From NCBI RefSeq assembly GCF_016584105.1, contig NZ_NRSM01000014.1, positions 33,007-97,006 on the forward strand: DNA of 64,000 bases. Direction: 5' to 3'. Below are positions 1-9,420 of the stretch, piece after piece. Origin of the DNA: Ectothiorhodospira shaposhnikovii (GTDB lineage Bacteria > Pseudomonadota > Gammaproteobacteria > Ectothiorhodospirales > Ectothiorhodospiraceae). The number at the start of each line of letters is the position of its first letter. Within the stretch, counting starts at the first letter, position 1. The notes beneath the pieces are model-generated. The model saw only the letters and a program-made list of their open reading frames with translations, had not been told where the DNA came from and made no database searches. Position numbers and translations under genes: made by a program.

Positions 1-1043
1 TGGCGCACCGACTTTCTGCGCTGGGTCTGGCCCGGCATGATGAAGGTGCGACCGATGTAACGATTCTTGATGAAGCCCTCCCGGTATTTCACGTTCAGCT
101 CATGGGCCATCTCGATGGCCACGGTGCGGCCGGTATCCGGGATGGGGATGATCACGTCGATGTCGTGATCCGGCCATTCCCGCAGGATCTTCTTGCCCAG
201 GCGCGTGCCCATGCGCATGCGGGCGCGATGCACCACCACATCGTCCATCACCGAGTCTGGACGGGCAAAATAGACATACTCGAAGATGCAGGGAGAAAGA
301 CCGGGGTTGTCGGCGCACTGCTGCAGATGCACCGTGCCGTCCATCTCGATATAGATGGCCTCCCCCGGCGCCAGATCCCGCACCAGCTCGAAGCCCAGGG
401 TATCCAGGGCCACGCTCTCGGAGGCCACCATGTATTCCGTGCCTTCCTCCGTCTCCCGCCGTCCGTAGACCACCGGGCGAATGCCGTGGGGATCACGAAA
501 GCCCAGGATGCCGCGACCGCAGAACATGGCCACCACCCCGTAGGCCCCCTGACAGCGCCGATGCACCCCGCTCACCGCCCGGAACAGGGCCTCGGGGGTG
601 AGGGACAGCCCATCCTGACGGATCAGTTCCTGGGCCAGGATATTGAGCAGGATCTCGGAATCGGATTCCGTGTTGATATGGCGCCGGTCCTGCAGAAACA
701 GCTCACGCTTGAGTCCCGCGGCATTGGTGAGGTTGCCGTTATGTCCCAGGGTGATGCCATGGGGGGAGTTCACATAAAAAGGCTGGGCTTCCGCCGAGGA
801 GGAACTGCCGGCGGTGGGATAGCGCACATGGCCGATACCCATGTTGCCGGTGAGACTTCGCATGTGCTGCTGGGTGAACACGTCCCTTACCAGGCCGTTG
901 TCCTTGCGCAGATGAAGATGACCATCCTCGTCACAGGTCACGATACCGGCGGCATCCTGACCGCGATGCTGCAATACCAGGAGAGCGTCGTACAGCGCCT
1001 GGTTGACGGGGCTGCGACCGACTATTCCGACTATCCCGCACAT
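1..1043 (-). CDS. purF: Amidophosphoribosyltransferase (partial, C-terminus beyond window)
   Basis: First committed step of purine synthesis: transfers glutamine-derived ammonia to PRPP to give 5-phosphoribosylamine in the cytosol. The reverse strand reads [20 protein letters not shown], with Cys2 as the N-terminal nucleophile of a class II glutamine amidotransferase once Met1 is removed. [15 protein letters not shown] and the GHNGNLTN segment follow, then the start of the phosphoribosyltransferase domain with [10 protein letters not shown]. About 347 of the roughly 505 residues usual for the family are visible; the rest runs off position 1. It lies just downstream of cvpA on the same strand, the arrangement known from E. 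coli. The ATG is chosen because the family requires Cys at position 2. Confidence 0.97.
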   Translation of the reverse strand, partial: MCGIVGIVGRSPVNQALYDALLVLQHRGQDAAGIVTCDEDGHLHLRKDNGLVRDVFTQQHMRSLTGNMGIGHVRYPTAGSSSSAEAQPFYVNSPHGITLGHNGNLTNAAGLKRELFLQDRRHINTESDSEILLNILAQELIRQDGLSLTPEALFRAVSGVHRRCQGAYGVVAMFCGRGILGFRDPHGIRPVVYGRRETEEGTEYMVASESVALDTLGFELVRDLAPGEAIYIEMDGTVHLQQCADNPGLSPCIFEYVYFARPDSVMDDVVVHRARMRMGTRLGKKILREWPDHDIDVIIPIPDTGRTVAIEMAHELNVKYREGFIKNRYIGRTFIMPGQTQRRKSVR

Positions 1044-1086
1044 GGGGTGTGCCTCTTTGGTGATTCTGGGAAGACTTAGGGCCCGA

Positions 1087-1587
1087 TCAGGCCCCGAAAG
1101 AAAAGTGAGACGCCAGATCCGGTGGCAGATAATCGCGCAGCCAAAGGGCGATGCGCTCAAAGTGGGGAACCAGGAGACTCTCCTGCCACCAGGGCTCTTC
1201 CGGAATCACCGTCAGGCCCATGAGCAGGATCACCACGGCCACGATCAGGCCACCACGGGCCAGACCGAATACCGCACCGATGCTGCGATCCGTTCCCGAC
1301 AGCCCCGTCTTCTTGACCAGTTGTCCGGCCAGAACATTGACGATGCCCCCCATCAGCAAGGTGAGGATGAACAGGATGGCAAAGGCAATACCCAATCTCA
1401 GGGTGGGATCTTCCAGACCGAAGGGCAGATGGGCGGCCGCCACACCGGAATAGGCCAGGGAGATCCAGAAGGCCAGGATCCAGGTAGCCAGGGAGATGGC
1501 TTCCTTGACGAAGCCACGGAACAGGCTGATCACGGTGGAAACCGCCACAATGCCCAGGATGACGAAATCGATCCAGATCATATCCAT
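1087..1587 (-). CDS. cvpA: CvpA family inner-membrane protein
   Basis: A 166-residue membrane protein with about four hydrophobic segments (roughly residues 4-22, 28-50, 62-88 and 103-125), ending in a short soluble tail. The opening [20 protein letters not shown], the [17 protein letters not shown] stretch and the [14 protein letters not shown] segment match the CvpA/colicin V production family. CvpA is needed for colicin V production in E. coli and supports envelope stress resistance; its exact biochemical role is unsettled. It is followed by purF after about 43 bases and preceded by the SPOR gene, so the three probably form one transcript, as in the dedD-cvpA-purF order of enterobacteria. 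Confidence 0.93.
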   Translation of the reverse strand: MDMIWIDFVILGIVAVSTVISLFRGFVKEAISLATWILAFWISLAYSGVAAAHLPFGLEDPTLRLGIAFAILFILTLLMGGIVNVLAGQLVKKTGLSGTDRSIGAVFGLARGGLIVAVVILLMGLTVIPEEPWWQESLLVPHFERIALWLRDYLPPDLASHFSFGA

Positions 1588-1656
1588 GCAGATGAAAGTC
1601 TCGTGACGCGGAGTGTAACAGAGATTGGGGCGTTCATCGGCAACCGGATGGCCAGA

Positions 1657-2250
1657 TCAGGGGTGGCTGACCACAATGCCTCTGAGCGACTGCTCATCCT
1701 GCAGCCGGGTCTGCAGGGACTGGGCGGCATGACGCTCCAATTCCGGGCCCACCTTGACCCGATAGAGGACCCGACCGTCGGCGCTGGTGCGCTCCACGAA
1801 GGCCGGAAACCCGGCGCGACGCAGCCGGTCGGCCTCTCCCCGTGCATTGGCCTCCTGCCCGAAACTACCCACCTGGACCACCCAGCCACCGGCGACCGGG
1901 GTGCCCGGCTCGGGTGAACGCGCCGCAGCCGGACTGCGGGGTTCCGCGGGCGGTGGCGGCGTCGGCACCGACTCGGGTACGGAGCGGGCCTGCGGACGGG
2001 GCTGAGGCGGCGGCGTGGAAGGCATAGGGGACTCGCGCACGACCGGGGGCGCCTGCGGCGCGGCCGCCAGGCGTTGTTCCTGGATCGGTGCCGGAACGGG
2101 ACGTTCAAAGACCGGTTCCGGAGGCACCGGTTCGGACAGACTCAGGCGAGCCTCCCGTCCAGCGCCATCCAGCAGCATGGGAAGGAAGATGACGGCCAGG
2201 GCCACCAGCACGGCTGCCCCGACAAGGCGTTGTTTCAATGGTGTTTCCAC
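1657..2250 (-). CDS. dedD: SPOR-domain protein, DedD-like
   Basis: A 197-residue bitopic protein. It starts VETPLKQRLVGAAVLVALAV, which contains a single membrane span followed by LPMLLDG, the hallmark opening of DedD. A long Pro/Ala-rich linker with many PAP and PPP runs crosses the periplasm, and the last 75 residues (from GGWVVQVGSFG) form a SPOR domain that binds denuded septal glycan during division. I chose the GTG at 2250 because DedD proteins start with this sequence. An upstream ATG at 2325 in the same frame would add 25 residues and overlap the neighbouring acetyltransferase. It belongs to the cvpA-purF transcript. folC, often upstream of dedD, is not here. Confidence 0.85.
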   Translation of the reverse strand: METPLKQRLVGAAVLVALAVIFLPMLLDGAGREARLSLSEPVPPEPVFERPVPAPIQEQRLAAAPQAPPVVRESPMPSTPPPQPRPQARSVPESVPTPPPPAEPRSPAAARSPEPGTPVAGGWVVQVGSFGQEANARGEADRLRRAGFPAFVERTSADGRVLYRVKVGPELERHAAQSLQTRLQDEQSLRGIVVSHP

Positions 2251-2311
2251 GGCTTGGGCGTCCTCGGGCGGCAAGTATAAACCATTCCTCGCCCCAAGAC
2301 CCGCCCCCGCT

Positions 2312-2824
2312 TCAATCCCCTTCATCGAATTCCCGCCTGCCCAGCCTCAGATGCATGAGCACGCCGGCGCGACCCCGGGCGTCCTCATGACGGTCCATGC
2401 CATAGGGCATGAAGCCTTTTTCGTAGCACATGAGCAGGGCCGGGGCATCCTCCGTGGCCACCTGCACGTGCATCTCCCGGCAACGCGCCTCCCGAAAGGC
2501 GCGCCCCATGAGGTGATCCAGCAGATGGGAACCGATCCCCCGTCCCCGCAGATCAGAGCGCACCACCAGATGACTTACGAACCCTGCCCCACCCGGCTCC
2601 AGGGAGTGCAGGACACCAAAGGCCACCACCTCCCCCCGGTATTCCACCACTTCGGCATGGGCACTGCCGGCAACCGCCGTCCGCAGCCATTCCGGTGATA
2701 CCGGATGGGCCGCACCAGGAAAGACCCAGTCGGCCTCACGGGCATCCAGCGGCAGTTGACAGACGATTGCCAGATCCGCCTCTCCGACGGGGCGGATGAC
2801 AAGACGCGTTGGATCATACTTCAC
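2312..2824 (-). CDS. GNAT family N-acetyltransferase
   Basis: A 170-residue protein with the GNAT fold: an N-terminal strand LVIRPVGEADLAIV, then the acetyl-CoA pyrophosphate-binding motif A VVRSDLRGRGIGSHLLDHL (R-x-x-G-x-G) near residues 88-106, and a C-terminal CYEKGFMPYG motif B. Members of this superfamily transfer an acyl group from acyl-CoA to an amine; the substrate cannot be read from the sequence. The gene is the first of the leftward set ending in purF and is divergent from hpnC, with about 130 bases between the two starts that must hold both promoters. Confidence 0.85.
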   Translation of the reverse strand: MKYDPTRLVIRPVGEADLAIVCQLPLDAREADWVFPGAAHPVSPEWLRTAVAGSAHAEVVEYRGEVVAFGVLHSLEPGGAGFVSHLVVRSDLRGRGIGSHLLDHLMGRAFREARCREMHVQVATEDAPALLMCYEKGFMPYGMDRHEDARGRAGVLMHLRLGRREFDEGD

Positions 2825-2954
2825 GTTCCATGAAACCTCTTTTGATCACACCGACAGCCTCATGAATCCCGATCCGGAACCGCCACCGGCGGCACGGATC
2901 CTTCGGACAGCATGGTAGACTGCCTCATTCATTCATTGCCTGCGACACGACGCA

Positions 2955-3824
2955 ATGCACGCCGTTTCAGTCAACACCCGGGAAGCCTATCGCGAATGCC
3001 TGCGGCAGGCCCATGATCATTATGAAAACTTCCCGGTGGCCTCCCGGCTGGTGCCGCCCCGCCTGCGCGGCCCCATCGCCGCAATCTACAGCTTTGCCCG
3101 CCGCGGCGACGATCTTGCCGACGAGGGTGACCGGCCCGCCGACGAGCGCCTGACCGCCCTGGACGATCTGGCGGCCCGTCTGGATGCGGCGGCAGCCGGA
3201 ACACCGGACACCGATCCGACCTTCATCGCCCTGGCCCACGCCATCTCCGCCCATGGCCTGCCCACCGCCCTGTTCCATGACCTGTTGAACGCATTTCGCC
3301 AGGATGTCACCAAGAGCCGCTACCAGGACTTCGGCGAGGTGGTCCAGTATTGTCGCTGTTCCGCCAACCCGGTGGGGCGGCTGCTGCTGCACCTGAGCGG
3401 CGAGGCCGATGAACGGCGCCTGGCTCTGTCCGACGCCGTCTGCACCAGCCTGCAGCTGATCAACTTCTACCAGGATCTGGCCCAGGATTATCACGAAATG
3501 GGACGGATTTACATCCCCATGGATGACATGGCACGCTTTGGTGTCACCGAGGCCCATTTCCGTGATCGTGTGACCGATACCCCCTTTCGCCACCTGATGC
3601 AACACCAGTACCGGCGCGCCGACCAGCTGATGCGCAGCGGCGCCCCCCTGGGCGGCCTGCTCCGGGGGCGCATCGGCCTGGAGATCCGCCTGATCATCGT
3701 GGCCGGCGCCCGGGTCCTGTGGCACCTGCAGCGGCAGCAGGGTGATCTGTTCTCCCGGCCAAGACTGCAGGCCCGCGATTACCTGGTGATTCTGCGCGAC
3801 GCCCTCATTCCCCGTCACCGCTGA
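2955..3824 (+). CDS. hpnC: Squalene synthase HpnC (hydroxysqualene synthase)
   Basis: A 289-residue trans-isoprenyl diphosphate synthase-like protein. Its first Asp-rich motif is RRGDDLADEGDR (around residue 50) and the second is INFYQDLAQDYHEMGRIYIP. In the HpnCDE route HpnC converts presqualene diphosphate to hydroxysqualene, feeding hopanoid synthesis. The gene is followed at 53 bases by hpnD and then hpnE, the order that defines this pathway. Length is normal for the family. The ATG at 2955 is the first in-frame start after the divergent promoter region. No squalene-hopene cyclase (shc) lies in this window. Confidence 0.93.
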   Translation: MHAVSVNTREAYRECLRQAHDHYENFPVASRLVPPRLRGPIAAIYSFARRGDDLADEGDRPADERLTALDDLAARLDAAAAGTPDTDPTFIALAHAISAHGLPTALFHDLLNAFRQDVTKSRYQDFGEVVQYCRCSANPVGRLLLHLSGEADERRLALSDAVCTSLQLINFYQDLAQDYHEMGRIYIPMDDMARFGVTEAHFRDRVTDTPFRHLMQHQYRRADQLMRSGAPLGGLLRGRIGLEIRLIIVAGARVLWHLQRQQGDLFSRPRLQARDYLVILRDALIPRHR

Positions 3825-3877
3825 CCCACCGACCTGTGATAGTTTAAGGCCCTGGCGACAACCAGAATCAAGGCCCC

Positions 3878-4741
3878 ATGACCCCCGACCAGTACTGTCA
3901 GGAAAAGGCCGCAGGCAGCGGCTCCAGCTTTTATTACAGCTTCCTGTTCCTGCCCCCGGAACGGCGCCGGGCCATCACGGCCCTCTATGCCTTCTGCCGG
4001 GAGGTGGATGATGTGGTGGACGAATGCCATGACCCGGCCGTGGCCCGTGCCAAGCTGGACTGGTGGCGGGAAGAAGTCAGTCGAACCTTCCAGGGCAGCC
4101 CCACCCACCCGGTCTGCCAGGCCCTGCAGCCCTTTCTGGAACGCTTCAACCTGCCGGAGGAACACTTCCGGGAAATCATCGACGGCATGCAGATGGACCT
4201 GGACTATGATGCCTATCCCAGCTTCACGGAACTCTCCCTCTACTGTTATCGGGTGGCTTCCGTGGTGGGTCTGATGTCGGCGGAGATTTTCGGCTACGAG
4301 GACCGCCGGACCGCCCGCTACGCCCACGACCTGGGCATGGCCTTTCAGCTCACCAACATACTGCGGGATGTACTGGAAGACGCCCGACGAGGCCGCATCT
4401 ATATCCCCCTGGATGAACTCAAGCGGTTCGATGTGCAGCCGGTGGACCTGCAAAGACCCCAGACCTCGGAACACCTCCAGGCCCTGTTCGCCTTTCAGGC
4501 GGACCGCGCCAGGGAATATTACCGACGGGCCTTCGAGCATCTGGCGGAATCCGACCGCTACGCCCAGCGCCCGGGCATCATCATGGCGGCCATCTATCGC
4601 ACCCTGCTGGACGAGATCGCCGCCGATGGCTACCGGGTGCTGGAACAGCGGGTCCGGCTCACCCCCCTGAGAAAATTCTGGATCGCGTGGCGGATCGCCC
4701 GCCAGGAAAAACGCCGTCACCGGAAGGTTGCACAACAATGA
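3878..4741 (+). CDS. hpnD: Presqualene diphosphate synthase HpnD
   Basis: A 287-residue squalene/phytoene synthase family enzyme that joins two farnesyl diphosphates into presqualene diphosphate. The first aspartate motif is REVDDVVDEC near residue 45 and the second is QLTNILRDVLEDARRGRIYIP around residue 160, with YCYRVASVVG between them, all typical of the family. It sits between hpnC and hpnE, and its TGA shares bases with the hpnE ATG (ATGA overlap at 4738-4741), which implies translational coupling. Start chosen at the ATG giving MTPDQYCQEKAAGSGSSFYY, the usual HpnD opening. Confidence 0.94.
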   Translation: MTPDQYCQEKAAGSGSSFYYSFLFLPPERRRAITALYAFCREVDDVVDECHDPAVARAKLDWWREEVSRTFQGSPTHPVCQALQPFLERFNLPEEHFREIIDGMQMDLDYDAYPSFTELSLYCYRVASVVGLMSAEIFGYEDRRTARYAHDLGMAFQLTNILRDVLEDARRGRIYIPLDELKRFDVQPVDLQRPQTSEHLQALFAFQADRAREYYRRAFEHLAESDRYAQRPGIIMAAIYRTLLDEIAADGYRVLEQRVRLTPLRKFWIAWRIARQEKRRHRKVAQQ

Positions 4742-6072
4742 CCCCCCCTGATACCGACGTCTGCATCGTGGGTGCCGGCTGGGCCGGGCTGAGCGCGGCG
4801 GTACGACTGGCCCAGGCGGGCAGACAGGTCACGGTACTGGAAGCCGCCCGGGCCCTGGGGGGCCGGGCCCGTCAGGTGGACCTGGACGATGTCCCGCTGG
4901 ATAACGGCCAGCATCTGCTGCTGGGTGCCTATACCCATGTCCTGCGGATGATCGAGACCATGGGGCTGCCGGAATCCCGTATCTTCCTGCGCCTGCCCCT
5001 GGATCTGAACATGCGGGAATCGGGCGTACCGGATCTGTCCATCTCCAGCCTGTTCCTGCCGGCCCCCTTCCATCTGCTGGCCGGACTGCTCACTGCCCGC
5101 GGCATGCCCGGCAGGGACCGCCTGCAGGCCCTGCCGGGCCTCGCGCGACTGATGCGCTGGAACGGCGCGGAAGACATCCCGGTATCCCGACTGCTGCATG
5201 AACACCGGCAGCCCGACACCCTGATCCGGCAGCTCTGGATCCCCCTGTGCCTGGCCACCCTCAACACCCATCCCGCCGAGGCCTCGGCCCGACTGTTCAC
5301 CGCCGTGCTCAGGGGAGCATTCTCCGGTCACCGCAGCCATGCGGACCTGCTGATCCCCAGGGTCAGCCTGGGCGAGGCCCTGCCGGAACCGGCCCGCCAT
5401 TACGTGGAATCCCTGGGGGGATCGGTGATCACCGGTGCCCGGGTCCAGTCCGTGGACCGCGACGGCGACGGTTTCCGCCTGCAACTGCGGGAAGGGGATG
5501 AATACCGGGCCCGACAGGTGATCCTGGCCACACCCCATGGCATCACCGCCCGGCTGCTGGCCGGTTTTCCCGCCCTGACGGAAACGGCCGCCAATCTTGA
5601 CGCCCTGGCCTGCGAACCCATTTGCACCGTCTACCTGCGCTATCCGGAGGAAACCCGCCTGAGCACACCATTCCACGGCATGCTGGGCACCACCGGGCAA
5701 TGGGTCTTTGATCGGCGCTTCACCGGTCAGCCCGGGGTCATGGCGGTGGTCATCTCGGCCTCCGGCCCGCACATGGACCTGGACAACCAGGCCCTGGCAA
5801 CCCAGATTCAGGCGGAACTGCACATGCTCTTCCCTGCCTGGCCAGCCCCACTGCAGAGCTGGGTGATCCGGGAAAAGCAGGCCACCTTCAAGGCCGAGGT
5901 GGGCTGCGACCGGCTGCGCCCGGGCAACCGCACCGCCGAAGCCGGCCTCTGGCTGGCGGGCGACTACACGGCCAACGGTCTGCCGGCCACCCTCGAAGGC
6001 GCGGTCATCAGTGGGCTAGAATGCGCCGAATCACTGCTTCATTCGAACGATCCAACCACGGAATGCTCATGA
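4738..6072 (+). CDS. hpnE: Hydroxysqualene dehydroxylase HpnE
   Basis: A 444-residue FAD-dependent amine-oxidoreductase-fold enzyme that reduces hydroxysqualene to squalene, the last step of the HpnCDE route. The N-terminus carries the Rossmann dinucleotide motif VCIVGAGWAGLSAAVRLAQAG followed by VLEAARALGGRAR, and the C-terminus has the second FAD-binding segment LWLAGDYTANGLPATLEGAV. I place the start at the ATG overlapping the hpnD stop rather than an in-frame upstream ATG that would lie inside hpnD. Its own stop overlaps the start of the following SDR gene in the same way, so the three are probably translated as a coupled set. Confidence 0.94.
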   Translation: MTPPDTDVCIVGAGWAGLSAAVRLAQAGRQVTVLEAARALGGRARQVDLDDVPLDNGQHLLLGAYTHVLRMIETMGLPESRIFLRLPLDLNMRESGVPDLSISSLFLPAPFHLLAGLLTARGMPGRDRLQALPGLARLMRWNGAEDIPVSRLLHEHRQPDTLIRQLWIPLCLATLNTHPAEASARLFTAVLRGAFSGHRSHADLLIPRVSLGEALPEPARHYVESLGGSVITGARVQSVDRDGDGFRLQLREGDEYRARQVILATPHGITARLLAGFPALTETAANLDALACEPICTVYLRYPEETRLSTPFHGMLGTTGQWVFDRRFTGQPGVMAVVISASGPHMDLDNQALATQIQAELHMLFPAWPAPLQSWVIREKQATFKAEVGCDRLRPGNRTAEAGLWLAGDYTANGLPATLEGAVISGLECAESLLHSNDPTTECS

Positions 6073-6815
6073 TCCCGCAACAACTGCTCACCTATGCTCC
6101 AGCCCCGGACCTGCTCAAGGACCGGGTCATCCTGGTGACCGGATCCACGGGCAGCATCGGCCGCGTCCTGTCCCTGGCCTGTGCCGCCCATGGCGCCACC
6201 GTGATCCTGCTGGACAAGGTGATCAAATCACTGGAAAAGGTCTACGACGAGATCGAGACCGCCGGCGGCCCCCAGCCGGCCATCTACCCCATGAACCTGG
6301 AAGGCGCCACCGCCAAGGATTACCAGGATCTGGCGGAGAACGTGGGCAACGAATTCGGCCGCCTGGACGGCCTGGTCCATAATGCCGCCTTCGTGGGATA
6401 TCTGACGCCGCTCAAGCACTATGACCTGGAACTGTGGGCCAGGGTCATGACAGTGAACCTGCATGCCCCCTTCCTGCTCACCCATGCGGTGCTGCCGCTG
6501 CTGGAGCAGTCCCCCGATCCGTCCGTGGTGTTCTCCACCCACGACTGCCAGAAGGCCTACTGGGGGGGATTCGGGGTGGCCAAGGCGGGCCTGAAGGGCC
6601 TGATGGACATCCTGTCCAAGGAATATCAGGGAGATCGCAAGATGCGGGTCAACGGCGTGGACACCGGCCCAATCCGCAGCCAGTTGCGGGCGGAGCAGTA
6701 TCCGGGGGAAGACCCCACCACACTGGCCACCCCTGAAGAGGTCATCGGGCCGTATCTCTATCTGCTGGGGCCGGATGCCGGTCAGACCACCGGGCAGAAC
6801 CTCAAGCTGGCCTGA
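6069..6815 (+). CDS. SDR family protein (YciK-like), catalytic Tyr replaced by Phe
   Basis: A 248-residue short-chain dehydrogenase/reductase-fold protein. The cofactor motif TGSTGSIGR is at residues 25-32 and the NAA motif (LVHNAA) near 102. The catalytic region reads FSTHD (Ser156), then YWGGFGVAKAG: the position of the catalytic Tyr of YxxxK is Phe168, four residues before Lys172. The overall layout and the Ser-His-Asp region recall YciK-type SDRs, whose substrate is unknown. The ATG at 6069 overlaps the hpnE stop; an ATG two codons upstream is also possible. Coupling to hpnE suggests a link to lipid metabolism, but this is inference. Confidence 0.8.
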   Translation: MIPQQLLTYAPAPDLLKDRVILVTGSTGSIGRVLSLACAAHGATVILLDKVIKSLEKVYDEIETAGGPQPAIYPMNLEGATAKDYQDLAENVGNEFGRLDGLVHNAAFVGYLTPLKHYDLELWARVMTVNLHAPFLLTHAVLPLLEQSPDPSVVFSTHDCQKAYWGGFGVAKAGLKGLMDILSKEYQGDRKMRVNGVDTGPIRSQLRAEQYPGEDPTTLATPEEVIGPYLYLLGPDAGQTTGQNLKLA

Positions 6816-7447
6816 CACATCGACTGCAAGGGACAGCCTTCGCAGCGGGGCCGGGGGCGGCAGAGGGTCTTGCCGTGGGCGACGATCAGGGCATGGAACT
6901 CGTTCAGGGCCGGGACATCCTCCCCCAGCACCGCCTCGACCCCGGTCCTGAGCACCTCATAGGGCTCATCTCCCCCGGCCAGTTCCAGGCGGGCAAACAG
7001 ACGCCGGGTATAGGCATCCACCACGAACACCGGCCGCTCGAAGGCATACAGCAGGATGTCGTCCGCCGTCTCCGGCCCCACCCCCTTCACCGACAGCAAT
7101 CCCCGGCGCAGGGCCTCGGTGGACCAGCCCCGCAAGGCGGTCTCCCCGCCCTGCTCCAGATACCAGTGGCAAAAGGCCTGCAGCCGCCCCGCCTTGACGT
7201 TGAAATATCCGGAAGGCCGGATCAGACCGGCAAGATCATTGCGCGGCAGGGCCGCCAGGCTTTCCGGATCCAGCACTTCGGCTGCCTTCAGGTTGACGAT
7301 GGCCCGCTCCACGTTGGTCCAGGCGGTATTCTGGGTCAGGATGGCCCCCACCATCACCTCGAAGGGCGTCTCCCCTGGCCACCAGTGCATCGGCCCGTGA
7401 TGGGCCGACAGGCGTTCCAGGGTGAGACGAAGACGCGCCGGGTTCAC
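6782..7447 (-). CDS. HhH-GPD DNA glycosylase, endonuclease III-related (MagIII-like)
   Basis: A 221-residue base-excision-repair glycosylase. The helix-hairpin-helix reads [19 protein letters not shown] and the catalytic Asp is in [11 protein letters not shown]. The Lys that gives endonuclease III its lyase activity is replaced by Glu (GPET), as in monofunctional 3-methyladenine glycosylases of the MagIII type, so removal of alkylated bases is likelier than of oxidised pyrimidines. A C-terminal iron-sulfur-type cluster [16 protein letters not shown] has C-x5-C-x2-C-x5-C spacing, one residue shorter than usual in the first gap. The GTG at 7447 overlaps the rluB stop (GTGA). The C-terminus overlaps the convergent SDR gene by 34 bases. 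Confidence 0.82.
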   Translation of the reverse strand: MNPARLRLTLERLSAHHGPMHWWPGETPFEVMVGAILTQNTAWTNVERAIVNLKAAEVLDPESLAALPRNDLAGLIRPSGYFNVKAGRLQAFCHWYLEQGGETALRGWSTEALRRGLLSVKGVGPETADDILLYAFERPVFVVDAYTRRLFARLELAGGDEPYEVLRTGVEAVLGEDVPALNEFHALIVAHGKTLCRPRPRCEGCPLQSMCQASLRFCPVV

Positions 7448-8235
7448 CGCCGGGGGGCACGCCGGGTCTTGGGGGGGCGGATGACGCGTGCCTTGCGGGG
7501 CGGCTTCCAGGACAGGCCCGCCTGCTGGTACAGCGCCTTCATCTCCTGGGACTCCAGCTCCCGCCAGCGGCCCAGACGCAGTCCGGTCCCCAGCTGGATG
7601 CAGCCGTAGCGCACCCGGATCAGGCGACTGACGGTGATGCCCTGGGATTCCCACAGGCGCCTCACCTCCCGGTTGCGGCCCTCCTTGAGGGTCACGTGGT
7701 ACCAGTGATTGGCACCGGTGCCCCCCGCCTCCCGAATATCGTCAAAACGGGCCGGACCGTCCTCCAGTTCCACGCCGGCCAGCAGCCGCTGGATCACCGC
7801 CGGTTCCACCGCGCCCAGCACCCGCACGGCGTATTCCCGCTCCACCTCGGTGGAAGGATGCATGAGCCGGTTGGCCAGCTCGCCGTCGGTGGTGAACAGC
7901 AACAATCCGGAAGTGTTGAGATCCAGCCGGCCGATGCTCACCCAGCGGCCCTGGCGCAGCCGGGGCAGATGTTCGAACACGGTGGGTCGGCCTTCGGGGT
8001 CGGAGCGGGTGGTCACTTCCCCTTCCGGCTTGTGATAGACCACCACGCGCTGTGCCGGGACCTCCACGGAGACGGGGCGTCCGCGCACGGCGATCTGGTC
8101 TTCCGGGCTGGCCTGATCCCCCAGCTGGGCCACCTTGCCGTTGACGGTCACCAGGCCCTGGGCGATCCAGCGCTCCACCTCTCGACGTGAACCCAGACCC
8201 GCCTGGGCCAGCAATTTGTGGAGACGTTCGGTCAT
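7444..8235 (-). CDS. rluB: 23S rRNA pseudouridine(2605) synthase RluB
   Basis: A 263-residue RsuA/RluB/E/F family pseudouridine synthase. An N-terminal S4 RNA-binding domain ([20 protein letters not shown] through [11 protein letters not shown]) is followed by the catalytic domain with [20 protein letters not shown], in which the Asp of RLD is the nucleophile. The C-terminus is basic ([16 protein letters not shown]). It modifies U2605 of 23S rRNA in E. coli. The gene lies in the scpA-scpB-rluB neighbourhood common in gammaproteobacteria, although moaB has been inserted in the opposite direction between scpB and rluB here. Confidence 0.95.
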   Translation of the reverse strand: MTERLHKLLAQAGLGSRREVERWIAQGLVTVNGKVAQLGDQASPEDQIAVRGRPVSVEVPAQRVVVYHKPEGEVTTRSDPEGRPTVFEHLPRLRQGRWVSIGRLDLNTSGLLLFTTDGELANRLMHPSTEVEREYAVRVLGAVEPAVIQRLLAGVELEDGPARFDDIREAGGTGANHWYHVTLKEGRNREVRRLWESQGITVSRLIRVRYGCIQLGTGLRLGRWRELESQEMKALYQQAGLSWKPPRKARVIRPPKTRRAPRR

Positions 8236-8308
8236 GATGTGTTATCCATCGCTGTCAAACCGGTAGTGTACTGATCCGCCCCCCCTTTCCGCCACAGGAC
8301 GATTCCCC

Positions 8309-8830
8309 ATGAGCGACACCCGCCACTTCATTCCACTGGACATCGCCGTACTGACGGTCTCCGATTCACGCACCCTGGCGGAGGATACCTCCGGGCAGGC
8401 ACTGGTGGACGGGCTGACCCAGGCAGGGCATCGGGCGGCCGACCGGCAACGGGTGGCGGACGACATCTACCAGATCAGGGCCGTGGTCTCGGCCTGGATT
8501 GCCGACCCGGAGATTCAGGTGGTTCTCACCACCGGTGGCACCGGCATCACCGGTCGGGACGGCACACCGGAGGCGGTGGCACCCCTGCTGGACAAGGAAA
8601 TCGAGGGGTTCGGCGAGCTGTTCCGGATGCTCTCCCACGAGGAAATCGGCACCTCCGCCCTGCAGTCCCGGGCGCTGGCGGGGGTGGCCAACGGCACCTA
8701 TGTGTTCTGCCTGCCCGGCTCTTCCGGGGCCTGCCGCACCGCCTGGACCCGGCTGATCCAGTCCCAGCTTGACCACCGGACCCGGCCCTGCAATCTGGTG
8801 ATGCTGATGCCCCGACTCAAGGAGCAATAG
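8309..8830 (+). CDS. moaB: Molybdenum cofactor biosynthesis protein B
   Basis: A 173-residue MoaB/MogA-fold protein. It opens with [20 protein letters not shown] and carries the molybdopterin-binding loop [17 protein letters not shown], followed by [31 protein letters not shown], the usual MoaB core. MoaB belongs to the molybdopterin adenylation family, although the E. coli protein is not essential for the cofactor. The gene is alone on the plus strand, divergent from rluB and converging on scpB with eight bases between the stops. Confidence 0.93.
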   Translation: MSDTRHFIPLDIAVLTVSDSRTLAEDTSGQALVDGLTQAGHRAADRQRVADDIYQIRAVVSAWIADPEIQVVLTTGGTGITGRDGTPEAVAPLLDKEIEGFGELFRMLSHEEIGTSALQSRALAGVANGTYVFCLPGSSGACRTAWTRLIQSQLDHRTRPCNLVMLMPRLKEQ

Positions 8831-8838
8831 TCCCCAGA

Positions 8839-9420
8839 TTACCGGTTCGTTTCCGCCCGGGACCGCACCGGCTCGGGATCCATCCCCAGATCCTTCAACT
8901 CCATCAGGCTGGGCAGATCATCCAGGGACGACAGATTGAAATAGTCCAGGAACCGGGGCGTGGTCCCGTACAGGGCCGGACGCCCCGGCACCTCCTTGTG
9001 TCCCACCACCCGCACCCACTCCCGCTCCGTCAGGGTCTTGATGATCTGGGTACTCACGGTCACCCCACGCACCGCCTCGATCTCCGCCCGGGTGATGGGT
9101 TGTCGGTAGGCAATCAGGGCCAGGGTCTCCAGCAGGGCGCGGGAATAGCGCGGCGGCCGTTCCTCCCACAGGCGGGAAATCCAGGGCGAGAGGGCCTCGC
9201 GCACCTGGAAACGGTAGCCGCTGCCCACCTGGCGCAACTCGTAGCCCCGGTCGTCACAGGCCTGGGCCAGGGCATCCAGGGCCTTGCGCAGTTCGGCCCG
9301 GGAAGGCCGCTCGGCGTCCTCGAACAGCCGTTCCATCTGTTCCAGGGAAAGGGGGCGATCAGCGGCCAGAAGGGCGCCTTCCAGAATGCGACAGAGCAGT
9401 TCAGGTGTCATGGGCAACAT
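8839..9420 (-). CDS. scpB: SMC-Scp complex subunit ScpB
   Basis: A 193-residue protein with two winged-helix domains: the first around LCRILEGALLAADRPLSLEQM, the second with YSRALLETLALIAYRQPITRAEIEAVRGV followed by EVPGRPALYGTTPRFLDYF. ScpB pairs with ScpA and an SMC protein to organise and segregate the chromosome. Its start overlaps the end of scpA by about 20 bases, so the two are coupled. An in-frame ATG three codons downstream (9411) is an alternative start. Confidence 0.95.
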   Translation of the reverse strand: MLPMTPELLCRILEGALLAADRPLSLEQMERLFEDAERPSRAELRKALDALAQACDDRGYELRQVGSGYRFQVREALSPWISRLWEERPPRYSRALLETLALIAYRQPITRAEIEAVRGVTVSTQIIKTLTEREWVRVVGHKEVPGRPALYGTTPRFLDYFNLSSLDDLPSLMELKDLGMDPEPVRSRAETNR

